DNA of 64,000 nucleotides from Candidatus Bathyarchaeota archaeon (GTDB taxonomy: Archaea > Thermoproteota > Bathyarchaeia > Bathyarchaeales > Bathycorpusculaceae), in NCBI GenBank assembly GCA_026014595.1, contig JAOZHY010000009.1, positions 1 through 64,000 of the forward strand. Direction: 5' to 3'. This document shows, one piece after another, positions 32,331 to 41,050 of the stretch (its first letter is position 1; the number at the start of each line of letters is the position of its first letter). The notes beneath the pieces are model-generated. The model made no database searches. It was not told the origin of the DNA and saw nothing but the letters and a program-made list of their open reading frames with translations. The position numbers and the translations under genes were made by a program.

Positions 32331-33620
32331 TTAGTCAAGTTGGTAGGCTTCTTCGCCGTGCTCGCTGAGGTCTAAGCCTGCATCTTCTGCTTCAGGGCTG
32401 ACTCGTAAGGGACTGAAGACGTTGACCACTTTGAGCAGCAGGTATGAGCCGAAGAACGCGAACGGCACCACAACCGCGACGGCTACGAGCTGAGCCAGAA
32501 ACTGGCTTACGTTTCCGAAGAACAGACCGCTTGCGCCACCTATGGCAGCTGAGGCGAACAGTCCCGTGGCGATTGAGCCCCAGAGTCCACCGACGCCGTG
32601 GCATGCGAACACGTCCAATGAGTCGTCGATTCTGGATCTGCCCGCTCTCCAGTTAGCGACGCGGTTCGAGATTATGCCTGCTGCCAAACCTATGATTATG
32701 GCTGAACCAACGTTGACGAAGCCAGCTGCCGGCGTGATAGCGACTAGGCCGACTACGGCACCGATTGCTAAACCAACTGCTGAAGGCTTGCCTTTGAATA
32801 TCCAGTCCATGATCATCCAGCTTACTCCTGCTGCTGCCGCTGCCAAGTTCGTGGTGACCAAAGCTGAAACCGCCAAGTTGTTAGCTGCCAGAGCGCTGCC
32901 CGCATTGAAGCCGAACCAGCCGAACCACAATAGCGCCGCGCCGAGCAGTACGTATGGGATGTTGGTGGGCTTGAATTCAGTTGCGCTGTCCTTCTTGTCC
33001 AGAGCTTGCATGTGTTGTTTCCATGGAATGGTGCAGCCTTTGCGTCTGCCGACAACGAGTGCTGCTGCGAGGGCAGATAAGCCGGCGGAGATGTGGACGA
33101 CGATGCCGCCTGCAAAGTCTATGGCGCCTATTCCTTTCAGCCAGCCGTCAGGGTTCCACACCCAATGAGCGATTGGCACGTATATGAAAGTGGACCAGAG
33201 CACCATGAAAATTAGCAGCGACCGGAACTTTATTCTTTCCGCACATGCGCCGATTATCAGTGCGGGAGTTATAGCAGCGAACTTCAGCTGGAACGCAAAA
33301 TACAGCAGCGTTGAGATGGTAGGTGCCAATGCCATGCTGACATCGTTTATGCCAACATTGTTGAGAGCGAGCAAGCTTGGGTCGAAGCCTATGATGCCGC
33401 CGTAGCTGGTACCGAAAACGAGGCTGTAGCCCCACAGAGCCCAGACCAGGCTTATGACTGCGAATATGGCGAAGCACTGCACTATCGTGGACACAAGGTT
33501 TTTTTTGCGGACTAGGCCACCGTAGAAGAAGCCTAGCGCGGGGGTCATTAGCATGACAAGGGCGGTTGCAACTATTAGCCAAGCTGTGTCGCCTGAGTTT
33601 GTTGGTATGACTGCACTCAT
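32331..33620 (-). CDS. amt: Ammonium transporter
   Basis: This Amt/Mep/Rh-family channel of 429 residues (from the ATG at 33620) moves ammonium/ammonia through the membrane. It shows eleven hydrophobic segments and the family motifs: DTAWLIVATALVMLMTPALG at the start, FDFAGG-like IDFAGGIVVHISAGLSALAA with the first pore histidine, and DSLDVFACHGVGGLWGSIAT with the second. I chose 33620 because GAGAGG lies about ten bases upstream; the open frame extends 20 codons further. A TATA-like TTTTAAATAC on the minus strand (about 33694-33703) fits a leader of about 45 bases. No GlnK regulator gene is adjacent. Confidence 0.94.
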   Translation of the reverse strand: MSAVIPTNSGDTAWLIVATALVMLMTPALGFFYGGLVRKKNLVSTIVQCFAIFAVISLVWALWGYSLVFGTSYGGIIGFDPSLLALNNVGINDVSMALAPTISTLLYFAFQLKFAAITPALIIGACAERIKFRSLLIFMVLWSTFIYVPIAHWVWNPDGWLKGIGAIDFAGGIVVHISAGLSALAAALVVGRRKGCTIPWKQHMQALDKKDSATEFKPTNIPYVLLGAALLWFGWFGFNAGSALAANNLAVSALVTTNLAAAAAGVSWMIMDWIFKGKPSAVGLAIGAVVGLVAITPAAGFVNVGSAIIIGLAAGIISNRVANWRAGRSRIDDSLDVFACHGVGGLWGSIATGLFASAAIGGASGLFFGNVSQFLAQLVAVAVVVPFAFFGSYLLLKVVNVFSPLRVSPEAEDAGLDLSEHGEEAYQLD

Positions 33621-33832
33621 GTTTGATGTTCCTCTCATATTTTTGACGTTTGTATTGATTACTTGTTCTTTTCTGTGCATTTATCACATACAAGTATTTA
33701 AAACTATCCGTTTGAAATGTAAAATTATATATTCTTGAACATGTATCCAAAAGAATCACAATTAAACAAACGTATATGCACAATCACTTTCCAAAACCAA
33801 CCTATAATAAAAAATTGTCCAAAAATCCAGCA

Positions 33833-34024
33833 CTATGCACAAAAATAAAATAGTAAAACAACTGCATTTGGACATTGTAGTGCCGCTATTTTCTGACCGA
33901 CCTCCAGCTGTCCGAACGGCGAACCCAGCCTCTCAGTGTACACGTTCGAAAATTCCGCCCCTAACAGCAGAAACTGAGCCACCAGAAAAAGCCAAAGCAG
34001 AAGAAGCATAATCGCATCCAGCAT
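33833..34024 (-). pseudogene. C-terminal remnant of a YihY/BrkB-type membrane protein
   Basis: A 63-codon minus-strand frame begins MLDAIMLLLLWLFLVAQFLL and continues LGAEFSNVYTERLGS. This matches the last helix and GAE-F-VY-ER tail of YihY/ribonuclease-BN-like membrane proteins. The rest of that family (about 250 residues of membrane helices) is missing upstream; the sequence beyond 34024 does not continue the homology in any frame I read. I take it as a gene remnant in the Amt-MFS spacer. Confidence 0.65.
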
Positions 34025-34090
34025 GAATATTCAACAGTTTATTAGGACCTTCTTTTACTAGTTGGAGCAGGTTTTCTGGCGGAAACAAAC

Positions 34091-35326
34091 TTGACCACAG
34101 CAGAAAATGGTTCAAGGCTCAGGAGTCTCGTGTTCACGTCGCTCGGGCACTTCATCAACGACGGGGAAGGCTTCTTGGTGCCCGTTGTGGCGGCTGCCTT
34201 GGTAGCTGAAAGAGGTCTCACTCCGCTTGAGGTGACAATAATGTTTCTTGCCTTCTATTCTTCCTCGTCAATCCTTAGCGTTTATGTCGGGAATTTTGCG
34301 GATATAACAGGGAAGCCTGGGCCCATAATCGCAGTCGGTCTGACCTTGATTTCAGTCGGATTTCTCGGCTTTTCTTTATCAGTGCTCTACGCAAGCGGGA
34401 TGCCCTTTCTCGCTTCTGTGACAGCCTCAGCGTTTCTTGCAGGCTTCGGAGGGGCATTCTACCATCCTCTGGGTGCCTCAGTTCTTCGGTCCGCTTTCCA
34501 CAACAAATCAGAGGGGAAAGCATTGGGAATAAACGGAGCTGTTGGAAGCGTTGGAAGGGCTCTTTATCCATCGCTCCTCGTCCTAATCGCGGCGTTGGTC
34601 ACGACTTTCAACGCGTTGGCAATCCTTGCAGTGGTCGGTTTATTCGCTTCCTCTGTAATATGGTTAGGTTTGAAGAAAGTGCCCAAGCCAGCATCACAAA
34701 CTAACCAAGCAGTTGAAAGGAAAACAAAATTCAGCGCCGCGTTCACTAGAGGAATCGTAGCCTTAACAGCAGTGACTTTTGTTCGTTCATTCGCAGTAAT
34801 CGGGGTAAATTCTTGGATACCGACATTCATCTCAATTCAACGAGGCGTGGGAATCACTAATATGCTGGGTATTACGCTGACAGCAATGTACGCGTCAGCC
34901 ATAATCGGTCAGCCACTTTTTGGTGCACTTTTAGACAGGTTTGATAAACGCCTGATTTTGGGATTAAGCTCAGCCGGCTGTGGGCTTTCAATCATCGGAT
35001 ACTTATCTACAAGCGGCATTCTGGAAATAGTGCTCCTGTCCCTCTTCGGCTTTTTCGCTTTCAGCGCGTTTCCGCTTGTTTTTTCTCTTGCTTCCGACTA
35101 CGCGCCCGAAGGCAGCTCTTCTCTCGCTAACGCTCTTGCATGGGGACTCGGAGTCACTGGCGGCGGCGCGGTCGGGCCCATAGTGACGGGTGCGATAATA
35201 GGCAATGACTATGCTCATCTGGGATTCGCGTTTGAAATAATGGTCATAGTGGTTCTGATCTCCGCTTTCATGACAGCACTGATGCCCAAGTCTCAAAAGT
35301 CAACGAAGGTGGCGCTGTTCGGCTGA
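34091..35326 (+). CDS. Major facilitator superfamily transporter (fosmidomycin-resistance-like)
   Basis: This 411-residue protein has about twelve membrane helices. The first reads LVFTSLGHFINDGEGFLVPV, resembling the GHFxxD start of Fsr/bicyclomycin-type exporters, and the loop after helix two reads GNFADITGKPGPI, the MFS signature loop. The start is a TTG at 34091 with no good ribosome-binding site; a GTG at 34130 is out of frame, and later ATGs would cut the first helix. Substrate is unknown. Its upstream side faces the YihY remnant. Confidence 0.85.
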   Translation: MTTAENGSRLRSLVFTSLGHFINDGEGFLVPVVAAALVAERGLTPLEVTIMFLAFYSSSSILSVYVGNFADITGKPGPIIAVGLTLISVGFLGFSLSVLYASGMPFLASVTASAFLAGFGGAFYHPLGASVLRSAFHNKSEGKALGINGAVGSVGRALYPSLLVLIAALVTTFNALAILAVVGLFASSVIWLGLKKVPKPASQTNQAVERKTKFSAAFTRGIVALTAVTFVRSFAVIGVNSWIPTFISIQRGVGITNMLGITLTAMYASAIIGQPLFGALLDRFDKRLILGLSSAGCGLSIIGYLSTSGILEIVLLSLFGFFAFSAFPLVFSLASDYAPEGSSSLANALAWGLGVTGGGAVGPIVTGAIIGNDYAHLGFAFEIMVIVVLISAFMTALMPKSQKSTKVALFG

Positions 35327-35347
35327 AACCTGATGGCACCCCCTTGA

Positions 35348-36682
35348 CTACCGTTGACGACGCGTCGCGTCATTGATTAGATCCATCATAACTTTCTTCA
35401 ACTCATGCAGACGCTTTTCCGTTTTTGCCTCCACCGTCAGCCGGAGTTTCGGGGAAGTGTTCGACGCTCGGATTAGCGCCCAGGAGTCTGGGAAATCTAT
35501 TCGGACGCCGTCTATTGCAGTAATTCTCCCATATTTCTCCGAGGCTTCTTGCTTTACGGTGTCAACGATTTTGAATTTTGCTTCGTCAGTACTGTCTATC
35601 TCGACTCTTTCGAAGAATTCGACAGGCATCTCACGGATGATTTCTGACACGGGTCTTCCAAGGTTCGACACTATCTCAATCAAATAGATGCTGTTTATTA
35701 TAGCGTCATCAAACCAGTAGAACTTGGGCACGCAAATGTGCCCAGACTTCTCGACGCCCAAGATGGCGTTGTGTGCTTGGGTCTGCTGAACCAGAAAAGT
35801 GTGACCCACAGGTATGCGAAAAACGCTTTGACCGTACTTCTGGACTTCTTCGTCTATCAGGCTTGAGCATTCAATATTCGCGACCACGGGTCCTCGGCGG
35901 GTCTTCATAAGGTCCCGTATGAAGAGGACGGCGCTCTGCTCAGCCATCATAACGTCGCCCTTCTCGTCCACGAAAAGTGCGCGGTCGCCGTCAGCGTCGA
36001 ACGCCACGCCCAAATCAGCGCTTTCTTCCACCACTTTCTTTCGTAAAGCCGTTAGCGACTCAGGTTTGGGTTCCGGGTCTCGGTTTGGAAAAGTTGGGTC
36101 AGGCCAATCATAAAGGTATCGAGCTTCAATCATCGCCAGTCTTTTCAGGATTTTCGGCACCAACAGGCAAGCGGCGCCGTTTCCGAAGTCAACAACCACT
36201 TTCAGCTTTTTCGGTTTTATCCGTTCTTGGATGAAGTTTATGTATTGCTGTTCCATGCCAGCAACCTTTGTTACTTTGCCGTCACCTTTTTTGAAGGGTC
36301 CCGCGTTATGTATTTCCTCCAGCTTCTTGTTCTCGTCTTCGAAAAATCCCACGCCGTCTTGATGGAAGAACTTGACGCCGTTCCACTCCGCCGGCAGATG
36401 GGACGCGGTGATGTAAGCTGCCACGTCGTTCTTCAGTTTCCAGTTGGAGAAAACGCAGAGGCTTGCTGGGCAGGTTCCGACAAGGTGCGCGTTTGACCCC
36501 GTGGTTACCAGTCCAGAAATGAATGCTTCTTCAAGTTGGTCACTGTGTTCCCGGAAGTCTCTTCCGATGGTGAAGTTGCCGGGCTGGTAAGTGCCGACAG
36601 CCATCCCGATTTTTTTCATAACCTCCTCGGTAAGGTCTTTGCCGTAGATTCCTCGGATATCGTAAGCTCTAAAGATGCTCAT
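35348..36682 (-). CDS. Phosphomannomutase / phosphoglucomutase family enzyme
   Basis: This 444-residue alpha-D-phosphohexomutase interconverts hexose 1- and 6-phosphates for glycan or nucleotide-sugar synthesis. The N-terminus FRAYDIRGIYG is the family start. The phosphoserine loop reads TASHLPAEWNG (about residues 92-102; TASHNP is usual). The metal loop is DADGDRALFVDEKG (about 229-242) and the sugar-specificity loop GVEKSGHICVP (about 308). The C-terminal phosphate-binding segment is RASNTSPKLRLTVEA. Whether mannose, glucose or glucosamine phosphate is preferred cannot be told. Confidence 0.9.
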   Translation of the reverse strand: MSIFRAYDIRGIYGKDLTEEVMKKIGMAVGTYQPGNFTIGRDFREHSDQLEEAFISGLVTTGSNAHLVGTCPASLCVFSNWKLKNDVAAYITASHLPAEWNGVKFFHQDGVGFFEDENKKLEEIHNAGPFKKGDGKVTKVAGMEQQYINFIQERIKPKKLKVVVDFGNGAACLLVPKILKRLAMIEARYLYDWPDPTFPNRDPEPKPESLTALRKKVVEESADLGVAFDADGDRALFVDEKGDVMMAEQSAVLFIRDLMKTRRGPVVANIECSSLIDEEVQKYGQSVFRIPVGHTFLVQQTQAHNAILGVEKSGHICVPKFYWFDDAIINSIYLIEIVSNLGRPVSEIIREMPVEFFERVEIDSTDEAKFKIVDTVKQEASEKYGRITAIDGVRIDFPDSWALIRASNTSPKLRLTVEAKTEKRLHELKKVMMDLINDATRRQR

Positions 36683-36856
36683 TTTCCGCTCACCTGCTTG
36701 TACAAAACGCTGTTTTCAGATAAGGATTTCTCTAATGAGAACTGCGTTTATTTTCCTGGAAGCATCTCCGCCAACCCCTGCAATCATGGGAGCTGACTCC
36801 TCATGATGAAAGTATTTAAGCTAAAAAAGCCTAAAGGCGTGCCGTGGCGTGACTGT

Positions 36857-37291
36857 ATGGTTACTGGGAAACAGGTCTATGCGATTGTTGGTCATGTTGG
36901 AATCGAAGTATCAAACCTGAGCAAATCGAAAAAGTTCTACAGAGTCTTGCTTAATAAGCTTGGGTTTGAGGTCGTAATGGAAACTGAAGAGGCGTTTGGT
37001 CTATCTAACGGGAATTTTCAGGTTTGGCTGAGCCAGCCGCAGAAAACAAGAGTTAAGCGAGAGGCACCAACCGGAGAGGAATTCATCGTAGCGGACCACT
37101 TAGCCGTCCTTGTTCGGGACAAGGAAACTGTCAACAACGTCGAGAGGGAAATGAAGAAGAACGGCGTCGAACCTCTTTTCCCATGTGAAGAGCATCCTCA
37201 ATTTGAGCCAGGATACTATGCCGTGTCATTCTGCGACCCCGACAACTATGTGATTGAAATCTACACCCGACCCGAACCGAAGCAATTTTAA
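36857..37291 (+). CDS. VOC-family (glyoxalase/dioxygenase fold) protein
   Basis: This 144-residue protein has the paired beta-alpha-beta-beta-beta repeats of the vicinal-oxygen-chelate fold: HVGIEVSNLSKSKKFY at the start and DHLAVLVRDKETVNNVEREM in the middle, ending in CDPDNYVIEIYT. Metal-binding positions His (start of the first repeat), His (DHLAV) and Glu (VIEIY) are present. I place the start at ATG 36857, because the longer frame from 36803 runs over a TATA-like TATTTAAG at 36814-36821, and the shorter version begins just before the fold. The reaction is unknown. Confidence 0.8.
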   Translation: MVTGKQVYAIVGHVGIEVSNLSKSKKFYRVLLNKLGFEVVMETEEAFGLSNGNFQVWLSQPQKTRVKREAPTGEEFIVADHLAVLVRDKETVNNVEREMKKNGVEPLFPCEEHPQFEPGYYAVSFCDPDNYVIEIYTRPEPKQF

Positions 37292-37450
37292 CAGGTTTCA
37301 GTGCGCGCCAAAACAATTATGTTCTGCCAGAGAATTCGATGCATGGACGTTGCTTCGCAAACATTGCTTAGGCAGTTTTCCTAGACAAGCGCATTAACCG
37401 AAAGCTCTATCAGCTATGGTACCCACAATAAAAACATGGAGCATTGACTC

Positions 37451-38026
37451 GTGACTAAAGCATTAATTGTTTATGGGACTCGGTACGGAGCAACTGCAAG
37501 CACATCCGAAGAAATTGCCAAAATTCTCCGCCAAGAAGGACTCGACGTTAGGGTGGTCAACGCCAAACAGGAAAAAGTCAAAGGCATCGCAGAATACGAC
37601 CTCGTCATCGTGGGCAGCGGAATCCAAATACACAGATGGACCAAAGAACCTGAAGAGTTTCTCAAAAAGTTCCAGAAAGAATTGGCAAAAAAGAAAGTGG
37701 CGCTGTTTGTATGCTGCGGCAGCACACAACCATTAGACGATAAAACCGATAAAGCAGAATCAATCAAAAACGCAAGAAAAAAGTATCTGGAAGAAAAAGC
37801 CGCCAAATATCGTCTGCAACCAGTGTCTTTGGGCTTGTTCGGAGGCGTTTACAACTACAACAAAGTGCCTTGGCTGTTTGGAAAATTCATGGAGGCTATT
37901 AAACCTCAACTAGAAGAAGCAGGTGTGCCACAAACAGAACCCGGACTCTACGACACAAGAGACCTGAACGCCATTCACAACTGGGCAAAAGAACTCGCCC
38001 AAACCGTTCAGGAGTCCTTTTCATAA
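37451..38026 (+). CDS. Flavodoxin-domain protein (HemG-like)
   Basis: This 191-residue protein has the flavodoxin FMN loop YGTRYGATASTSEEIAKIL at the N-terminus and the second loop VIVGSGIQIHRWTKEPEEFL, followed by FVCCGSTQPLD. The overall pattern resembles flavodoxin-type protoporphyrinogen oxidase HemG and related archaeal flavodoxins. With no heme synthesis genes near, a general electron-transfer role is more cautious. It begins with GTG or ATG near 37451 and ends well before the AsnB-like gene on the other strand. Confidence 0.8.
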   Translation: MTKALIVYGTRYGATASTSEEIAKILRQEGLDVRVVNAKQEKVKGIAEYDLVIVGSGIQIHRWTKEPEEFLKKFQKELAKKKVALFVCCGSTQPLDDKTDKAESIKNARKKYLEEKAAKYRLQPVSLGLFGGVYNYNKVPWLFGKFMEAIKPQLEEAGVPQTEPGLYDTRDLNAIHNWAKELAQTVQESFS

Positions 38027-38107
38027 GTACCGTTGTGGGGCAGCTGGTTTGTCTTTCTCCGGTGATGCACCTCAATAAAGATTTTTGAACAACGAAGGAA
38101 AAATTAC

Positions 38108-38150
38108 AAAACTATACCATGCAGTGCTTCAACCCAAACTATATAGTTTT
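38108..38150. terminator. Inverted repeat between convergent genes
   Basis: AAAACTATA (38108-38116) is complementary to TATAGTTTT (38142-38150) across a 25-base loop. It lies between the convergent flavodoxin and asparagine-synthetase-like genes, where a bidirectional terminator or RNA stability element is plausible. Confidence 0.35.
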
Positions 38151-38168
38151 GAAGGTGCGCCTCGGGTC

Positions 38169-39620
38169 TCATCGTGCCTCTTTTCGTTTGTTCACGTGAG
38201 CGAAGAAAAGCATGTTCACGTATTCCTTTACTGTTTTGTTTCCTTCCGAGTTTTTTAGGGCATCACTTACGCCTGTAGCGTATTGCATAGCTTTCTTAGG
38301 CTTCTCAACAATGGATTTGGGCAAACCGATGTTCTCGGCAACTTTTCTCAACACCAGTTTTCTCAGAGAATTCTGATTCTTTTCAATTTTCAACTCTAAG
38401 GGAAGGCTTAACGCGAACTGGGCAATTTGGTAGGATGCGAAGGGCAGACGTAATTCTACACCGTGGAAGCGGCAGATTTTCACGTCCCTCTCGATGTTGC
38501 TTTCATGAAGCCGGGCAACGTCTTCAAACATGGCTCTTCGCACGTTTTCCTCGCCATACGTTAAGTAATCGCTAACGTATCTTTGATAGCCTCCGAAAAG
38601 CTCGTCCGCGCCTTGCCCCGCCAACAGTACATGGAGTCCTGCTTCCGCCGCCTTCTCTGCTGTCCAGTAGAACGGTATTCCGATGCTCGCTTTCACAGGG
38701 TCTGGTTCCTCGATGAGGCCTACAACTTTAGAAATCACTTTTTCGACATCCGCCTCCTTGAACAGGTGCACTTGTATAGGGAGCCGTAGCAAATCGGCTG
38801 CCTTCTTTGCCTCTTCGGTTTCAGGACGGTTCTCCAAGCTCACATGGATTAAGCGCATGTCCGCGCCGCATTTTTTTGCAAGAAACGCGACTACGCTGCT
38901 GTCCAAGCCTCCTGAGAACGCCACGGCGACCTCCGTCGTTCCCGCTATGCGCCTGTGGATTGACTGTTCCAGCAGTTTCTGAAGTGTTTTCGCTGCCGTT
39001 TGCATGGTTATCGTTTTGGGTTTTGCGTAAGTCAACGTCTTAACGGGCTTAAATTTGAAGCCTTCACTGGTGACGAACGCCAAGTTTCCTGGCGGAAACG
39101 AACTGGTTTTTTCTATTCCCAGTTTCCACAAAGCCTTTCGACTCGACGCGAGGGCGGCAACCTTTTTGTTTTCTCCATAATAGAGCGGCTGAACGCCCAC
39201 AACATCTCTTCCCGCTGTAATACTCTTTGGCTCTGCTATCAGGAACGAAAAATCACCTTCAATCTCATCGAATAAAGCTTTGCCGCGGTCTCTCTGCAGT
39301 GGTTTTTTGGCAAGTAGTTCGATGGCTGAAGTCCCAGTTGGCGAGTATATCTGTCCATCAAAAACTATCGCCGCATCTTCCAACTTAACACACTGAGGCT
39401 CAGCGTTGGGATGGGCGTTTGAAAAGGCATAACCCATCACGACTGGCAATTTCAATCCGTAGTTTCGGAAGGCATCGACATCCTTGTACGTTCTGACAAT
39501 GGTGGATGAAGCTATCCCAAAGTTAACATGCTTTCCAGTGTGCAGTGATTTGAGCACGCTGACCACTGCTGCCGCCGCGTCACCGCCCGCCTTGTCTAAC
39601 ACTGCCATCGTGGTTTTCAT
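38169..39620 (-). CDS. Asparagine-synthetase-like protein without glutaminase cysteine
   Basis: This 483-residue protein has the two-domain plan of AsnB. The C-terminal synthetase half has the ATP pyrophosphatase loop VAFSGGLDSS (about residues 226-235), LLAGQGADELFGGY and the conserved end LRLPFASYQIAQFALS. The N-terminal class-II amidotransferase half still shows IVFDGQIYSP and FSFLIAEPKS, but it begins MKTTMAVLDKAGG, with no cysteine at position 2 and none in the first 50 residues. Ammonia rather than glutamine should therefore be the nitrogen donor, or the enzyme has another acceptor. The start is well defined by the upstream spacer. Confidence 0.85.
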   Translation of the reverse strand: MKTTMAVLDKAGGDAAAAVVSVLKSLHTGKHVNFGIASSTIVRTYKDVDAFRNYGLKLPVVMGYAFSNAHPNAEPQCVKLEDAAIVFDGQIYSPTGTSAIELLAKKPLQRDRGKALFDEIEGDFSFLIAEPKSITAGRDVVGVQPLYYGENKKVAALASSRKALWKLGIEKTSSFPPGNLAFVTSEGFKFKPVKTLTYAKPKTITMQTAAKTLQKLLEQSIHRRIAGTTEVAVAFSGGLDSSVVAFLAKKCGADMRLIHVSLENRPETEEAKKAADLLRLPIQVHLFKEADVEKVISKVVGLIEEPDPVKASIGIPFYWTAEKAAEAGLHVLLAGQGADELFGGYQRYVSDYLTYGEENVRRAMFEDVARLHESNIERDVKICRFHGVELRLPFASYQIAQFALSLPLELKIEKNQNSLRKLVLRKVAENIGLPKSIVEKPKKAMQYATGVSDALKNSEGNKTVKEYVNMLFFAHVNKRKEAR

Positions 39621-39685
39621 GATAGGAAGACACGCCTCTTCGATACACCTTCATAATGATTTGGTAAAACATTAATCTTTAATCC

Positions 39686-41050
39686 GTGTATCTTCTGTCG
39701 AGGGAAAACAAATTGCCGATTCTACCTATAGACACAGGACGTTACGGAACCGCCGAGATGCGCCGAGTATTCGAAGAGGAGACCCGCGTTCAAAAACTCC
39801 TCGACGTTGAAGCCGCACTGGCTTGGGCGCACGCGCAAGTCGGCGACATCCCACGGAAAGACGCGGAAAAAATCGTCGCCATGGCTTCCCTGAAACACGT
39901 CAAGCTTGAGCGGATTAAAGCCATCGAGAAAGAGATAAAACATGACCTCGCCTCGCTGGTGCGCGCGTTATCAGAAGTTTGCGGTTCCAGCGGCGCTTAC
40001 GTTCATCTCGGCGCCACGAGCTACGACATAGTGGACACAGCCAACGCCCTGCAGTTGAAGGACGCCATAGACATAATCGAGAAAAAATTAGCCGCGCTGA
40101 AAGGCACACTGCAAAAGCAGGCGGCACGCCACAAGGGAACGGTGATGATGGGCAGAACCCATGGTCAACACGCCTTGCCGATCACGCTGGGCTTCAAGTT
40201 CGCCGTTTGGGGACGCGAAATTTCACGACACATCCAGCGGTTAGATGAATGCAAAAAACGCGTTGTCGCGGGCAAGATGAGCGGCGCAGTCGGAACCCAA
40301 GCAAGTTTAGGCGAACACGCCGAGCAAATACAAGCCCTCGTCATGAAACGGCTGGGTATTCATGCGGCGGAGATTTCCACGCAGATCGTTCAGAGAGACC
40401 GCTATGCCGAATTAGTCTGCGTCCTCGCCATGATTGCTTCTTCTCTGGAGAATTTTGCCACCGAAATCCGCGAACTGCAGCGTCCTGAGATTGGGGAACT
40501 CTTTGAGTCGTTTGAGGCGGAGAAGCAGGTTGGGAGCTCGACGATGCCGCATAAGCAGAACCCTGAGACGTGCGAGAGAGTCTGCGGTTTAGCCCGAATC
40601 GCGCGAAGCTTGGTGGCTCCGGCTTTGGAGGATATGGTCACGTGGCATGAGCGCGATTTGACTCAGTCTTCGGCTGAACGGTTCATTCTTCCAGAATCCT
40701 GCATTCTGGTTGACTATCTTCTGGCGCTGATGAACGACATTGTGGCGAACCTGCGGGTTGACGAAAGGCGAATGCTGCAGAACATCGAGTTGACGCAGGG
40801 GCGCGCCATGTCTGAGGCTGTCATGATGGCTTTGACACGGAAGGGTGTGAACAGGCAGGAAGCCCATGAGCTCCTCAGGAAGCTGACGATACAGAGTACC
40901 GTTGAGAAGCAACCCTTCAAGCAAGCGCTGATGCAAGACAAGTTCGTAAGCGGTAAATTGAGCGAGAAGGAAATAGATGAGGCGTTAAATCCGAAGAATT
41001 ATCTGGGCACAGCCGTTAAGCAGGCAGAAGCATTCGCCAAAGAACCTTAG
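39686..41050 (+). CDS. purB: Adenylosuccinate lyase
   Basis: PurB cleaves SAICAR and adenylosuccinate in purine synthesis. The 454-residue protein carries the fumarase/aspartase superfamily signature GSSTMPHKQNPE (about residues 285-296), preceded by the catalytic histidine region MGRTHGQHALPIT (about 157-169) and HLGATSYDIVDTANAL near residue 110. The start is either GTG 39686 or TTG 39713, the second having CGAGGG upstream and beginning LPILPIDTGRYG, close to the usual PurB N-terminus. Its stop overlaps the hel308 stop by four bases on the opposite strand. Confidence 0.94.
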   Translation: MYLLSRENKLPILPIDTGRYGTAEMRRVFEEETRVQKLLDVEAALAWAHAQVGDIPRKDAEKIVAMASLKHVKLERIKAIEKEIKHDLASLVRALSEVCGSSGAYVHLGATSYDIVDTANALQLKDAIDIIEKKLAALKGTLQKQAARHKGTVMMGRTHGQHALPITLGFKFAVWGREISRHIQRLDECKKRVVAGKMSGAVGTQASLGEHAEQIQALVMKRLGIHAAEISTQIVQRDRYAELVCVLAMIASSLENFATEIRELQRPEIGELFESFEAEKQVGSSTMPHKQNPETCERVCGLARIARSLVAPALEDMVTWHERDLTQSSAERFILPESCILVDYLLALMNDIVANLRVDERRMLQNIELTQGRAMSEAVMMALTRKGVNRQEAHELLRKLTIQSTVEKQPFKQALMQDKFVSGKLSEKEIDEALNPKNYLGTAVKQAEAFAKEP

